Under the pieces are notes generated by a model. That model was not told where the DNA came from, did not search any database, and was given only the letters and a program-made list of their open reading frames with translations. Below, piece after piece: positions 6,706 to 13,044 of a DNA stretch of 14,688 nucleotides. The position numbers and the translations under genes were made by a program. This DNA is from Faecalitalea sp. UBA4312. Its GTDB lineage: Bacteria; Bacillota_I; Bacilli_A; Erysipelotrichales; Erysipelotrichaceae. The stretch's first letter is position 1, and every line of letters begins with the position of its first letter. Location: contig DGUK01000060.1 of NCBI GenBank assembly GCA_002394635.1, forward strand, positions 1 through 14,688, read 5' to 3'.

Positions 6706-6722
6706 ATTTATACATTTGTTCA
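6706..6722 (-). promoter_or_regulatory. Putative SorC-type regulator operator (site B, gutM unit)
   Basis: The minus strand reads TGAACAAATGTATAAAT, a 17-base exact copy of the sequence at 9672-9688 in front of the regulator gene. It lies about 112 bases upstream of the gutM -35 box. TGAAC half-sites are seen for other SorC-family regulators such as B. subtilis DeoR. Function is inferred from repetition and position. Confidence 0.6.
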
Positions 6723-6757
6723 AAGAAAATCTTTTTTTCAATAAACACTTACTATTT

Positions 6758-6786
6758 AAAAAACAGGAGGGGGTTTATCCCCTCCT
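6758..6786 (-). terminator. Rho-independent terminator after the oxidoreductase gene
   Basis: AGGAGGGG (6765-6772) pairs with CCCCTCCT (6779-6786) around a 6-base loop, followed in the minus RNA by a run of six T (6763-6758). This GC-rich stem begins 15 bases after the oxidoreductase stop and splits the PTS locus into separate transcription units. Confidence 0.9.
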
Positions 6787-6801
6787 CAATAAGCAAGATG
6801 A

Positions 6802-8094
6802 TTAACCGAAGATTTCGTCTTGTTCTTTACGCAGTTTGTAGATCAATGTAGTTTCATCAATTGCAACATCATCGTAAGTTAACAACTGTCCACGTTTAAC
6901 ATCTTTCTTCAATACAGCGTTCTTGTTAACCAAACCGAATGGTACATAACCTTTTTCTTTAGCTTCTTCATGTGTAGCGATAGAACCATAAGAAGTCCAT
7001 CCACCGATACCATCTAAGTGTTCGCCGGCTTTCATATCCTTCTTAGCAACTGTGATTACTTCAGATACTAATCCACCCTTCGGAACGATAACGCCTTCAT
7101 GGTAAACAACAGCACGTCCGATTGTTAATGGAGTTTCCAGGTTACATAAGTGATAAGGACGATACAGTGTCCATAACGGTCCAGGACCCATTGAATGGTA
7201 ACCCATCTGGTAAGCGATTTCGTCATTGTCTGTAGAGATCGTTACGAATACACCCGGAGCGATACCACGTACATATTCAACAACACCATGTTTGTTCAGG
7301 ATTCCATCGTCTTCTTTTAAACGATACATATCGTTCAAGCCTTTAACGTCAGAAGCGATACCATGTCCACCGATTACATCAGGAACTAATCCGGTAGCAT
7401 TTGACATAGCTGTCATTTCTACCATTGTCTTAGTACCATCCTTGAATGCAGTCAGCATCTTAGGAGACATCTTACGACGAGTAGCTTCTTCCATAACTGT
7501 ATCCGGGTTGCAGTCACGGTCTAAACGGTTGTTCTTACCTTTACCGATAACTTCTACCTTGAATCCAATGGCTTCTGCAAAGTCATATAATTCCATAACA
7601 GCACCTGGCTCGTCACCATTTGTACCTGTATAAACAACGCCAGCTTCCTGGGCCTTCTTATACAGCAATGGTCCGATTACAACGTCAGATTCAACATTCA
7701 TCATGATGATGTGCTTTTTCGCTGCGATGGCATCCAAAGCAATCTTAGCTCCAACATCAGGAACACCTGTAACGTCAACTACAACGTCGATTGAAGGACA
7801 GGAAGTTGCTAAATAAGAATCGCTTGTAGCTACATATTTACCAGCTGCGATAGCTGCTTCCGCTTCTTCAACATTGTCTGTCTGAACGATCTGTTCTTCT
7901 GTAACACCAGCATACATAAATGCGTGTTTTGCCAATTCAATGTTGATGTCTGCACAGATAGCAGGTCTTTCACCTTTGATCAATACTAATTCCGTTACCA
8001 TTCCACGTCCCATCTGTCCGGCACCGATAACGCCGACCTGGATAGGTGTACCAGCAGCTTCTAAAGCAGCCAGTTTTCTGTTCATGTTGTACAT
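6802..8094 (-). CDS. NAD(P)-dependent oxidoreductase with SAF domain (DRL / homoserine-dehydrogenase-like family)
   Basis: The 430-residue protein has an N-terminal Rossmann fold with GVIGAGQMGRG (21-31; GxGxxG at 24-29). A catalytic middle part contains TGVPDVGAKIALDAI, GTNGDEPGAVMELYDFAEAIG and GPGPLWTLYRPYHLCNLETP. A C-terminal SAF-like region (about 345-425) contains FGLVNKNAVLKKDVKRGQLL. This layout is that of the homoserine-dehydrogenase-like/SAF oxidoreductases, which include the Brucella DXR-like (DRL) enzyme acting on 1-deoxyxylulose 5-phosphate. It is not the short-chain SrlD type expected for sorbitol 6-phosphate. Because it lies between the EIIA gene and gutM, it probably oxidises or isomerises the polyol phosphate made by the PTS; the actual substrate is unknown. 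AAGGAGG lies 12 bases before the ATG, a rather long spacing. Proline codons are only CCT/CCA in the parts checked, suggesting high expression. Confidence 0.88.
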   Translation of the reverse strand: MYNMNRKLAALEAAGTPIQVGVIGAGQMGRGMVTELVLIKGERPAICADINIELAKHAFMYAGVTEEQIVQTDNVEEAEAAIAAGKYVATSDSYLATSCPSIDVVVDVTGVPDVGAKIALDAIAAKKHIIMMNVESDVVIGPLLYKKAQEAGVVYTGTNGDEPGAVMELYDFAEAIGFKVEVIGKGKNNRLDRDCNPDTVMEEATRRKMSPKMLTAFKDGTKTMVEMTAMSNATGLVPDVIGGHGIASDVKGLNDMYRLKEDDGILNKHGVVEYVRGIAPGVFVTISTDNDEIAYQMGYHSMGPGPLWTLYRPYHLCNLETPLTIGRAVVYHEGVIVPKGGLVSEVITVAKKDMKAGEHLDGIGGWTSYGSIATHEEAKEKGYVPFGLVNKNAVLKKDVKRGQLLTYDDVAIDETTLIYKLRKEQDEIFG

Positions 8095-8128
8095 ACTTGT
8101 TTATTTCCTCCTTGAAATTTACAACCTT

Positions 8129-8157
8129 ATCATAATCCTATTTGCGTCAAAAATCAA
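8129..8157 (-). promoter_or_regulatory. Promoter for the oxidoreductase gene
   Basis: TTGATT (8157-8152), a 17-base spacer and TATGAT (8134-8129) lie about 35 bases before the start codon. No terminator is visible after srlB, so read-through from the regulator-EIIA unit is also likely. An operator-like motif overlaps the -35. Confidence 0.6.
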
Positions 8158-8170
8158 CACAAATGTATTG
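8155..8170 (+). promoter_or_regulatory. Putative SorC-type regulator operator (site C, oxidoreductase unit)
   Basis: The plus strand reads CAACACAAATGTATTG, sharing the exact 10-base core ACAAATGTAT (8159-8168) with sites at 6706-6722 and 9672-9688, and having CAA...TTG dyad ends. It overlaps the -35 box of the oxidoreductase promoter, which would let a bound regulator control that promoter. Confidence 0.5.
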
Positions 8171-8187
8171 TTTTTTTTATAACTTTT

Positions 8188-8559
8188 TTAAAGTTCCTTA
8201 ATTTCTAACTTTCCATTTAAATGCAGATCTTCGGCAGTGAAAGGCAAACCTGCCAGTTCGATCATACCCGGACGCGGTGCTTTTTCTGCACCGTTAAAAG
8301 ATACTGTGCAATGTCCCAGTTCTCGCAATGTCATGATGGCTTCCCATCCAACGTCAGTGATAATGTAGTTTTTATTACATACAGTCATCAAATCGCCTTT
8401 TTTCGGTTCTTCTGTTACTTCGCTCTTTGTGTGAAGTACGGAAATCTCTGCTAATTCAGGCGGTGCATCTTCGTTGAAGATGATGATAAAGTTACAATCC
8501 GGGTTCAAGAAATCAGTAGCCATCTGACCCCATCCCGTAATAGTGGCTTGGAATTTCAT
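8188..8559 (-). CDS. srlB: PTS glucitol/sorbitol-family EIIA component (SrlB/GutB type)
   Basis: This is the cytoplasmic EIIA protein that passes phosphate from HPr to the EIIB domain of SrlE. The 123-residue length equals that of E. coli SrlB, and H43 (in SVLHTKSE) aligns with the E. coli phospho-histidine position (CFIHCHGE). Conserved family segments include ATITGWGQMATDFL near the N-terminus, IITDVGWEA and LRELGHCTVSFNG. The frame is open for 17 more codons upstream, but AGGAGG (8571-8566) lies 6 bases before the ATG at 8559, and homology starts there, so the short start is chosen. It lies 51 bases downstream of the regulator gene and is probably co-transcribed with it. Confidence 0.94.
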   Translation of the reverse strand: MKFQATITGWGQMATDFLNPDCNFIIIFNEDAPPELAEISVLHTKSEVTEEPKKGDLMTVCNKNYIITDVGWEAIMTLRELGHCTVSFNGAEKAPRPGMIELAGLPFTAEDLHLNGKLEIKEL

Positions 8560-8610
8560 TGGTATCCTCCTTTCCATTTTTAATGATACATGATCATTCC
8601 AACTGTCCAT

Positions 8611-9588
8611 TTATTTGTCCATCAACGTAAGCATTTTGTTCACACAGCTGATATCTGTTATCAGTACGTTGATTAGCTTTCCTCGTAAAGCGCCTAAAAC
8701 AGCACGACTTTTCTCTTCGCCGACAGCGATGCCGATCCTCGATTCTACACGCATGATGTTTTCCATGGAAATGGCCATGACACGGTCATTGAATGCCTTG
8801 AACGGTTCAATGTTTCCGTTTTCATCGTAAAATCGCAACAATGCGTCTCCGACCGCTCCTTTATTCTTGAATTCTTCGTATTCTTCAGCGGACAGATAAC
8901 CAGCTTTAACGACTGTCGATGATTTCGCCTCTGTGGCTCCGATACCCATGATCAGTGCCGACAGCTTATCAAAAGATGAAATCACATCTTTGATTGGCCG
9001 CTCCTTTAATAATCCCTGCATAACTTCAATGTTATCGAAGATAGCCGGTGCGAAAAACTGAGAAGCGCTCCCATGAAACTTTTTAGCCAGTGCCATCGCA
9101 ATATCGTTGGAATGGAAGTTCTGGCTGCTTAATGAACGCATCCCGACTCCACCGACAACCGGTACAAACGTACAGTTGATCTCATCCACTTCCACATTTG
9201 TCTCCACAAGATCGTGCAATGTTTCCCCCATGGATACACCGATATATTCCTGGTCCTTAAAGGCTCTTGAAAAATAAGCCAGCGCCTCCGCATTCACCTT
9301 CTGCATGTGCTCATAGTGATTGCCGATATCCAGATCATCAATGATCAGGATCTCCTTCAGCCCGAATCTGGATTCCAGTTTTCTTTCCAGCTCTCCGTAT
9401 GCAACACTATCCGGATTCTCCAGTTCGATCCGTACGATCTTACGATCCTTTCCGGATTTCAATAAACGCGATACCGTAGCTCTGGATATGCCTAACTGTT
9501 CACAGATCTGCATTTGAGAAAGGCCGTCCTTATAATACAAATAACAACATTTGTATATTAATCTCGGATTATCTACTATCTTTTTCAT
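8611..9588 (-). CDS. SorC-family sugar-responsive transcriptional regulator
   Basis: The 325-residue protein has an N-terminal helix-turn-helix (about residues 22-46, GLSQMQICEQLGISRATVSR) and a long C-terminal domain of the SorC sugar-binding type (about 60-325), with DDLDIGNHYEHMQKVNAEA, YIGVSMGETLHDLV, FVPVVGGVGM and GIGATE. SorC-family proteins (SorC, DeoR of B. subtilis, CggR, LsrR) sense phosphorylated sugars. This differs from E. coli (GutR/SrlR) and from the PRD-type GutR seen in many Bacillota. It is the first gene of the locus, and the repeated ACAAATGTAT motif before three transcription units makes it the likely local regulator, with autoregulation. The ATG is preceded by only a weak ribosome-binding site (ACGGAAAT), perhaps keeping its level low. 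Confidence 0.92.
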   Translation of the reverse strand: MKKIVDNPRLIYKCCYLYYKDGLSQMQICEQLGISRATVSRLLKSGKDRKIVRIELENPDSVAYGELERKLESRFGLKEILIIDDLDIGNHYEHMQKVNAEALAYFSRAFKDQEYIGVSMGETLHDLVETNVEVDEINCTFVPVVGGVGMRSLSSQNFHSNDIAMALAKKFHGSASQFFAPAIFDNIEVMQGLLKERPIKDVISSFDKLSALIMGIGATEAKSSTVVKAGYLSAEEYEEFKNKGAVGDALLRFYDENGNIEPFKAFNDRVMAISMENIMRVESRIGIAVGEEKSRAVLGALRGKLINVLITDISCVNKMLTLMDK

Positions 9589-9608
9589 ATTTCCGTTTCA
9601 TCTTTTGT

Positions 9609-9660
9609 ATTATAAACCATAATACATTTATATGTTAGAATCTTTTTTGATTTAAGTCAA
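9609..9660 (-). promoter_or_regulatory. Promoter region of the regulator-EIIA unit
   Basis: Two arrangements are possible. TTGACT (9660-9655) with 17-base spacing reaches TAACAT as -10. Alternatively a perfect TATAAT (9614-9609) has 17-base spacing to TAACAT as a poor -35, with a start near 9602. An imperfect copy of the operator core, ATACATTTAT on the plus strand (9622-9631), lies inside the second arrangement, as expected for autoregulation. Which one is used cannot be told by eye. Confidence 0.55.
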
Positions 9661-9671
9661 TGTTATTATGC

Positions 9672-9688
9672 TGAACAAATGTATAAAT
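9672..9688 (+). promoter_or_regulatory. Putative SorC-type regulator operator (site A, regulator unit)
   Basis: TGAACAAATGTATAAAT on the plus strand is repeated exactly, 17 of 17 bases, on the minus strand at 6722-6706. It lies 12 bases upstream of the TTGACT -35 candidate. A match of this length between two intergenic regions about 3 kb apart in one locus points to a shared DNA-binding protein. Confidence 0.6.
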
Positions 9689-9766
9689 GGCCGTTTTCTA
9701 TCTGCACTTTTAGTCATATGTTTTTTTATTATTTTATTATCACAATTAGCTGTACTTTACAATAAT

Positions 9767-9790
9767 AAAAAATTCCCCACAGGGAATTTT
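9767..9790 (-). terminator. Rho-independent terminator after metY
   Basis: AAAATTCCC (9769-9777) pairs exactly with GGGAATTTT (9782-9790) around a CACA loop. The minus RNA then ends in a T-rich stretch (9772-9762). It lies 16 bases after the metY stop. Confidence 0.82.
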
Positions 9791-9806
9791 ATTCGAATCT
9801 GTATTA

Positions 9807-11087
9807 TTAAATATAAGTAAATGCCTGCTCCAGGTCGGCAATCAGATCATCAATATGTTCCGTTCCAATGGAAAGACGAATGGTATTTGGACGGATTCCC
9901 TGATCCCTCATCTCTTCTTCCGTCAGCTGCGAATGCGTCGTAGAAGCAGGATGGATCACCAAGGATTTGACATCCGCTACATTGGCTAATAAGGAATAGA
10001 TTTGTAAATGATCAATAAAATGGCGAGCATCCTGATCGGTCCCCTTGATTTCAAAGGTAAAGATGGAACCGCCTTCCTTTGGAAAATACTTTTGATACAG
10101 CGCATGGCCGGGTTCTGTTTCCAGGGACGGATGATGGACAGCTTCCACTTTCGGATGGTTATTCAGATAGTTCACGATCTGTATGGCATTTTCCACATGT
10201 CTTTCCACTCGCAAAGATAAGGTCTCTAAACCTTGAATAAAGATCCAGGCATGAAAAGGGGAAAGGGTAGCCCCTGTGTCGCGAAGAAGGATAGCCCGGA
10301 TATAGGTCACAAAAGCAGCCGGTGCAGCCGCTTGTGCAAAACAGATGCCATGATACGAAGGATTCGGTTTTGAGATCCAAGGATATTTATCCGCTGCACT
10401 CCAGTCATATGTTCCCCCTTCAACGATGACCCCGCCGATTGCTGTTCCATGTCCGCCAATAAACTTGGTTGCACTGTGGACCACGATGTCTGCTCCATAT
10501 TCCAAAGGGCGAACAAGATAAGGCGTCGCAAACGTATTATCCACTACCAGCGGCAAGCCGTTATCATGCGCAAGTTTGGCAAGACGTTCGATATCGATGA
10601 TATTGCTGTTGGGATTTCCAAGCGTTTCGACAAATACAGCTTTTGTGTTTTCATCGATGGCCTCCTGCCATGCCTTGTAGTCATACGGATCCACAAACTT
10701 TGCCGTAATTCCATATAAGGGCAAAGTATGGGTCAACAGATTGTATGTGCCTCCGTAAATGTTTTTGGAAGCTACGATGTTTTCTCCTTGTCTGGCCAAC
10801 GCCTGGAACGTATAGGCAATAGCTGCCGCCCCACTGGCCAATGCCAAAGCAGCACTGCCGGATTCCAGCGCTGCAATCCGTTTTTCAAATACATCCTGTG
10901 TCGAATTAGTCAGGCGTCCGTAGATATTACCCGGATCCTTCAAACCGAACCGGTCCGCAGCATGCTGTGAGTCATGAAAGACATAGGATGTAGTCGCATA
11001 AATTGGAACGGCACGGGAGTCCGTAGCCGGGTCTGCCTGTTCCTGCCCCACATGCAATGCTAATGTTTCAAATCTATATTCTGTCAT
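9807..11087 (-). CDS. metY: O-acetylhomoserine sulfhydrylase (aminocarboxypropyltransferase), MetY
   Basis: This PLP-dependent Cys/Met-metabolism enzyme makes homocysteine from O-acetyl-L-homoserine and sulfide, giving direct sulfhydrylation for methionine synthesis in the cytoplasm. The 426-residue length is that of MetY rather than the shorter MetB/MetC (about 380). Visible motifs are RAVPIYATTSYVF (about 25-37), NIYGRLTNSTQDVFEKRIAALE with the Y56/R58 PLP-phosphate ligands, VVDNTFATPYL with D183, and the lysine motif HSATKFIGGHG with K208. The MetY-typical extra segment runs through the YPWISKPNPSYHG region (about 230-245). AGGAGG (11100-11095) lies 7 bases before the ATG at 11087; an upstream in-frame start at 11126 lacks this spacing. 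It lies downstream of a LysR-type gene from which a terminator separates it. Confidence 0.95.
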   Translation of the reverse strand: MTEYRFETLALHVGQEQADPATDSRAVPIYATTSYVFHDSQHAADRFGLKDPGNIYGRLTNSTQDVFEKRIAALESGSAALALASGAAAIAYTFQALARQGENIVASKNIYGGTYNLLTHTLPLYGITAKFVDPYDYKAWQEAIDENTKAVFVETLGNPNSNIIDIERLAKLAHDNGLPLVVDNTFATPYLVRPLEYGADIVVHSATKFIGGHGTAIGGVIVEGGTYDWSAADKYPWISKPNPSYHGICFAQAAAPAAFVTYIRAILLRDTGATLSPFHAWIFIQGLETLSLRVERHVENAIQIVNYLNNHPKVEAVHHPSLETEPGHALYQKYFPKEGGSIFTFEIKGTDQDARHFIDHLQIYSLLANVADVKSLVIHPASTTHSQLTEEEMRDQGIRPNTIRLSIGTEHIDDLIADLEQAFTYI

Positions 11088-11137
11088 ACATTTTCCTCCT
11101 CTTTCATCTTGGAGGTATCGTATCATCGATCCACAGG

Positions 11138-11143
11138 ATTGTA
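11138..11143 (-). promoter_or_regulatory. Candidate -10 box for metY
   Basis: The minus strand has TACAAT (11143-11138), with no good -35 at 17 bases, as at activator-dependent promoters. Two ATCGAT palindromes (11126-11131 and 11155-11160) flank it and could belong to a regulator site. This is weak and inferred. The LysR terminator just upstream means metY must have a promoter somewhere in 11101-11182. Confidence 0.35.
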
Positions 11144-11182
11144 TAATTCATAGAATCGATACTTGTTCTAAATTTTTTATAT

Positions 11183-11207
11183 AAAAAAAGAAATCATTCC
11201 GATTTCT
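11183..11207 (-). terminator. Rho-independent terminator overlapping the end of the LysR gene
   Basis: AGAAATC (11189-11195) pairs with GATTTCT (11201-11207) around a 5-base loop, followed by seven T in the minus RNA (11189-11183). The last codons and the stop of the LysR gene (TGA at 11196-11194) lie inside the hairpin. Confidence 0.82.
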
Positions 11208-12123
11208 CTTTATCAAAATATGTATGCAAGGCATCGATATAATCTTTACCGATCGAAGAGAGCACCGCATATTTTTTAACAATATATCCGATTTCCATGA
11301 CACTGTTCGGGTTATCCTCATCGGCTTCATATGGGATGACCACAAAGTCACTGCCATTCAATTCTTCACAGATAATCCCTGAACACAACATATACCCGTT
11401 TAACCCGATCATCAGATTTAAAGCCGTCGAACGATCGCTCAGCTTGATGATCCGCTCGTATTCATTCTCCGAGAGGATCTCTTCGGCCAGATAAAACGCA
11501 TCCGAATTGCCTTGTTCAAAAGATAGATAAGGATAATCCTGCAGTTGTTCCAGACGGATGGATTTCTGTTTAGCCAAAGGATGCTCCTTCCACATATATA
11601 CGTAGGCATCGCAGGAAACAAGCGGATGAAATTCTAGTTGCTTCTGATCCAAAAGCTTTGTGATGTATTTTCGGTTGTACTCACTCAAATACAGGATCCC
11701 CACTTCACTGCGGGACTGCCCCACTTCCTGGATAATATCCAATGTGCGGGTTTCCTTGATGGCCAGCTCATAGGTCGCTGTATCATATTTTTTCACCGTA
11801 TCAACGAATGCTTTGATCGCAAAGGAATAATGTTGACAGCTGACGCTGAATTTCTTTTTAATGTTCCCGTTGGGACCGAATTTTTCTTTCAGAATTTCGT
11901 ATTGTGCATAAACCTGACGGGCATGCATCAAAAAATCATTGCCGTCATTGGTCAATGTCACCCCTCGGTTGTTCCGATGAAAGATCGTTATGCCGGTTTC
12001 CGCTTCCAGTTCCTTAATGGCACTGGTCAGAGTCGGTTGGGAAATAAACAGTTTTTCGGCCGCTTTGTTCATGGAACCGATTTCTGCAATGGTCAGAGCA
12101 TAGAATATTTGTTGAAGAGTCAT
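11194..12123 (-). CDS. LysR-family transcriptional regulator, probably linked to metY
   Basis: The 309-residue protein has a standard LysR N-terminal winged helix-turn-helix (about residues 1-60: MTLQQIFYALTIAEIGSMNK, AAEKLFISQPTLTSAIKELE), a linker helix, and an effector-binding domain from about residue 90 with the two-lobed pattern (KFSVSCQHYSFA, VGILYLSEYNRKY, HPLVSCDAYVYMWKEHPLAK, GYIVKKYAVLS). The effector is unknown. Because metY follows in the same direction 107 bases downstream behind a terminator, control of sulfur-amino-acid synthesis, as for CysB/CysR/CmbR-type regulators, is a reasonable guess. It has a good promoter of its own and a 15-base palindrome in its leader that could serve autoregulation. 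The ATG at 12123 is preceded by AAAGGAATC. Confidence 0.9.
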   Translation of the reverse strand: MTLQQIFYALTIAEIGSMNKAAEKLFISQPTLTSAIKELEAETGITIFHRNNRGVTLTNDGNDFLMHARQVYAQYEILKEKFGPNGNIKKKFSVSCQHYSFAIKAFVDTVKKYDTATYELAIKETRTLDIIQEVGQSRSEVGILYLSEYNRKYITKLLDQKQLEFHPLVSCDAYVYMWKEHPLAKQKSIRLEQLQDYPYLSFEQGNSDAFYLAEEILSENEYERIIKLSDRSTALNLMIGLNGYMLCSGIICEELNGSDFVVIPYEADEDNPNSVMEIGYIVKKYAVLSSIGKDYIDALHTYFDKEKSE

Positions 12124-12145
12124 AGTATGATTCCTTTCAATTTGA

Positions 12146-12160
12146 TTAAACGTTGTTTAA
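12146..12160. promoter_or_regulatory. Palindrome in the LysR gene leader, possible autoregulatory site
   Basis: TTAAAC-GTT-GTTTAA is an exact 6+3+6 inverted repeat that fits the loose LysR box form (T-N11-A class, interrupted dyad). It lies between the -10 box and the start codon, where bound protein would block transcription. The function is inferred. Confidence 0.45.
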
Positions 12161-12171
12161 ATATATACCTC

Positions 12172-12201
12172 ATTCTATCTAGTTCTTCCTGTGCTTGTCA
12201 A
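12172..12201 (-). promoter_or_regulatory. Sigma-A promoter of the LysR gene
   Basis: A perfect TTGACA (12201-12196), an 18-base spacer and TAGAAT (12177-12172) form a strong promoter. It begins right at the T tract of the upstream terminator. Confidence 0.8.
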
Positions 12202-12202
12202 T

Positions 12203-12232
12203 AAAAAAGAATTGTCATAAATCCAACAATTC
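12203..12232 (-). terminator. Rho-independent terminator overlapping the end of the SHOCT gene
   Basis: GAATTGT (12209-12215) pairs with ACAATTC (12226-12232) around a 10-base loop, followed by six T in the minus RNA (12208-12203). The final codons of the SHOCT gene form the 5' arm. It closes the degV operon. Confidence 0.8.
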
Positions 12233-12601
12233 CTTCTTTTTCTTATCAAATTCTTCCTGCGTGATAGCTCCGATATCCAGCAGCTCTTTTAATTGTTTGA
12301 TTTGTCCATACACATTACCGGATTCCGATCGTTCCTGTTTCCGGATCGGTTTGGCTTTCATGGCTTTAAATTCATTGACGCAGTGTTTCATCTTCCGGAT
12401 CTGACCACGATTAAACGGAATATTGATTTCTGTTCCTTCATACTGTATTTCCAGGATCGCATACATCGCCAGGAAATTATTGTGCGTGATCTTCATTTCG
12501 GTAATCTTATCATAGTCATATTCCTTGTCTTTGACCGTCAGTCTTTCATCATCAAAGATCAAAGTAGGCAATTCATAGATGGAATCAATTTCGTAATACA
12601 T
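12215..12601 (-). CDS. SHOCT-domain protein of unknown function
   Basis: This 128-residue protein is soluble, with no signal peptide or membrane segment. The C-terminal 30 residues (about 99-128, YGQIKQLKELLDIGAITQEE) are a clear SHOCT domain, a short helical oligomerisation module usually found at protein ends. The N-terminal part (1-80) is beta-rich, with TLIFDDERLTVKDKEYDYDKITEMKI reminiscent of small PH-like domains that often accompany SHOCT. It starts 9 bases after the stop of the membrane-anchored nuclease-like gene and ends in a terminator, so the two are co-transcribed with degV. I cannot assign a function; a partner or inhibitor role for the upstream gene is only a positional guess. 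Confidence 0.8.
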   Translation of the reverse strand: MYYEIDSIYELPTLIFDDERLTVKDKEYDYDKITEMKITHNNFLAMYAILEIQYEGTEINIPFNRGQIRKMKHCVNEFKAMKAKPIRKQERSESGNVYGQIKQLKELLDIGAITQEEFDKKKKELLDL

Positions 12602-12610
12602 AGTTCAACC

Positions 12611-13033
12611 TCACTGCCTGTTATAATAGTCTATCCCATTGCTTGGATTAAAATACGTTCGTATGTATCCATCCGTCGAAACAATCACGAATTCATTCGT
12701 TTCTTCCAAATAATAAACATCATCGCCATCTTCTTTCTCCGTCTTATGCAGAGCGTCCTTGTTTTCTACCACTTCGGAGGCAGCCTTCTCATACTCTTCG
12801 GCTGAGGAGAAGCCCATTTCCACCCCGTGCTTCTGATAGTGCGATTCCCGTCGTTCTTCACTGCGGAACGTATAGGTCGGCTCTTTTTCGGTTTGGTGTG
12901 TCTGACTTTGTTCCACAACGGTTTCCTGTGATGCGGCCTGCTGTTCCTGTGAATGTTTGATATTCATACCAATAATGATGACCAGCAAACAGATTAACAT
13001 GCTGACCAGTCGTTGTGTTGTTTCTTTATTCAT
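12611..13033 (-). CDS. Membrane-anchored or secreted protein with a CdiA_C-like putative nuclease domain
   Basis: The 140-residue protein has a positively charged start and a single hydrophobic stretch (about residues 9-25, LVSMLICLLVIIIG), a signal anchor or signal peptide with no lipobox cysteine. A polar Gln/Glu-rich linker follows (27-53). The C-terminal part (about 54-140) has the pattern H65-x3-H69-G with FSSAEEYEKAA, then a KTEKEDGDDVYYLEETNEFVIV beta pair, and ends in DGYIRTYFNPSNG (T126, Y127, F128). That pattern resembles the C-terminal domains of contact-dependent toxins and prophage proteins (CdiA_C / barnase-like BECR RNase folds). The assignment is from memory of the motif, not a search. 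It lies 11 bases after degV, with GGAAGAAG before the ATG, and directly before the SHOCT gene. Confidence 0.7.
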   Translation of the reverse strand: MNKETTQRLVSMLICLLVIIIGMNIKHSQEQQAASQETVVEQSQTHQTEKEPTYTFRSEERRESHYQKHGVEMGFSSAEEYEKAASEVVENKDALHKTEKEDGDDVYYLEETNEFVIVSTDGYIRTYFNPSNGIDYYNRQ

Positions 13034-13044
13034 CGTCTTCTTCC

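Noticed and set aside
8171..8200. Terminator between srlB and the oxidoreductase gene (AACTTT...AAAGTT repeat)
   Set aside because: The stem is short and A/T-only, and the minus RNA has an A run rather than a U run after it.
4443..9588. PTS locus as a recently acquired island
   Set aside because: No integrase, transposase, tRNA, flanking direct repeats or composition jump beyond codon bias explained by high expression.
9589..9806. cre-like sequences near the regulator gene (AGAAAACGGCCATT on the minus strand and TGAAACGGAAAT just before the start)
   Set aside because: Several mismatches to TGWAANCGNTNWCA, including the CG core being out of register in the second.
11088..11193. SAM riboswitch or T-box before metY
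   Set aside because: The region is only about 100 bases and partly taken by the LysR gene terminator; no conserved S-box or T-box blocks are seen.
11638..12204. Open frame of 188 codons on the plus strand across the LysR gene
   Set aside because: It is a shadow of the LysR coding sequence; the opposite strand carries a well-formed HTH and effector domain with promoter and start.
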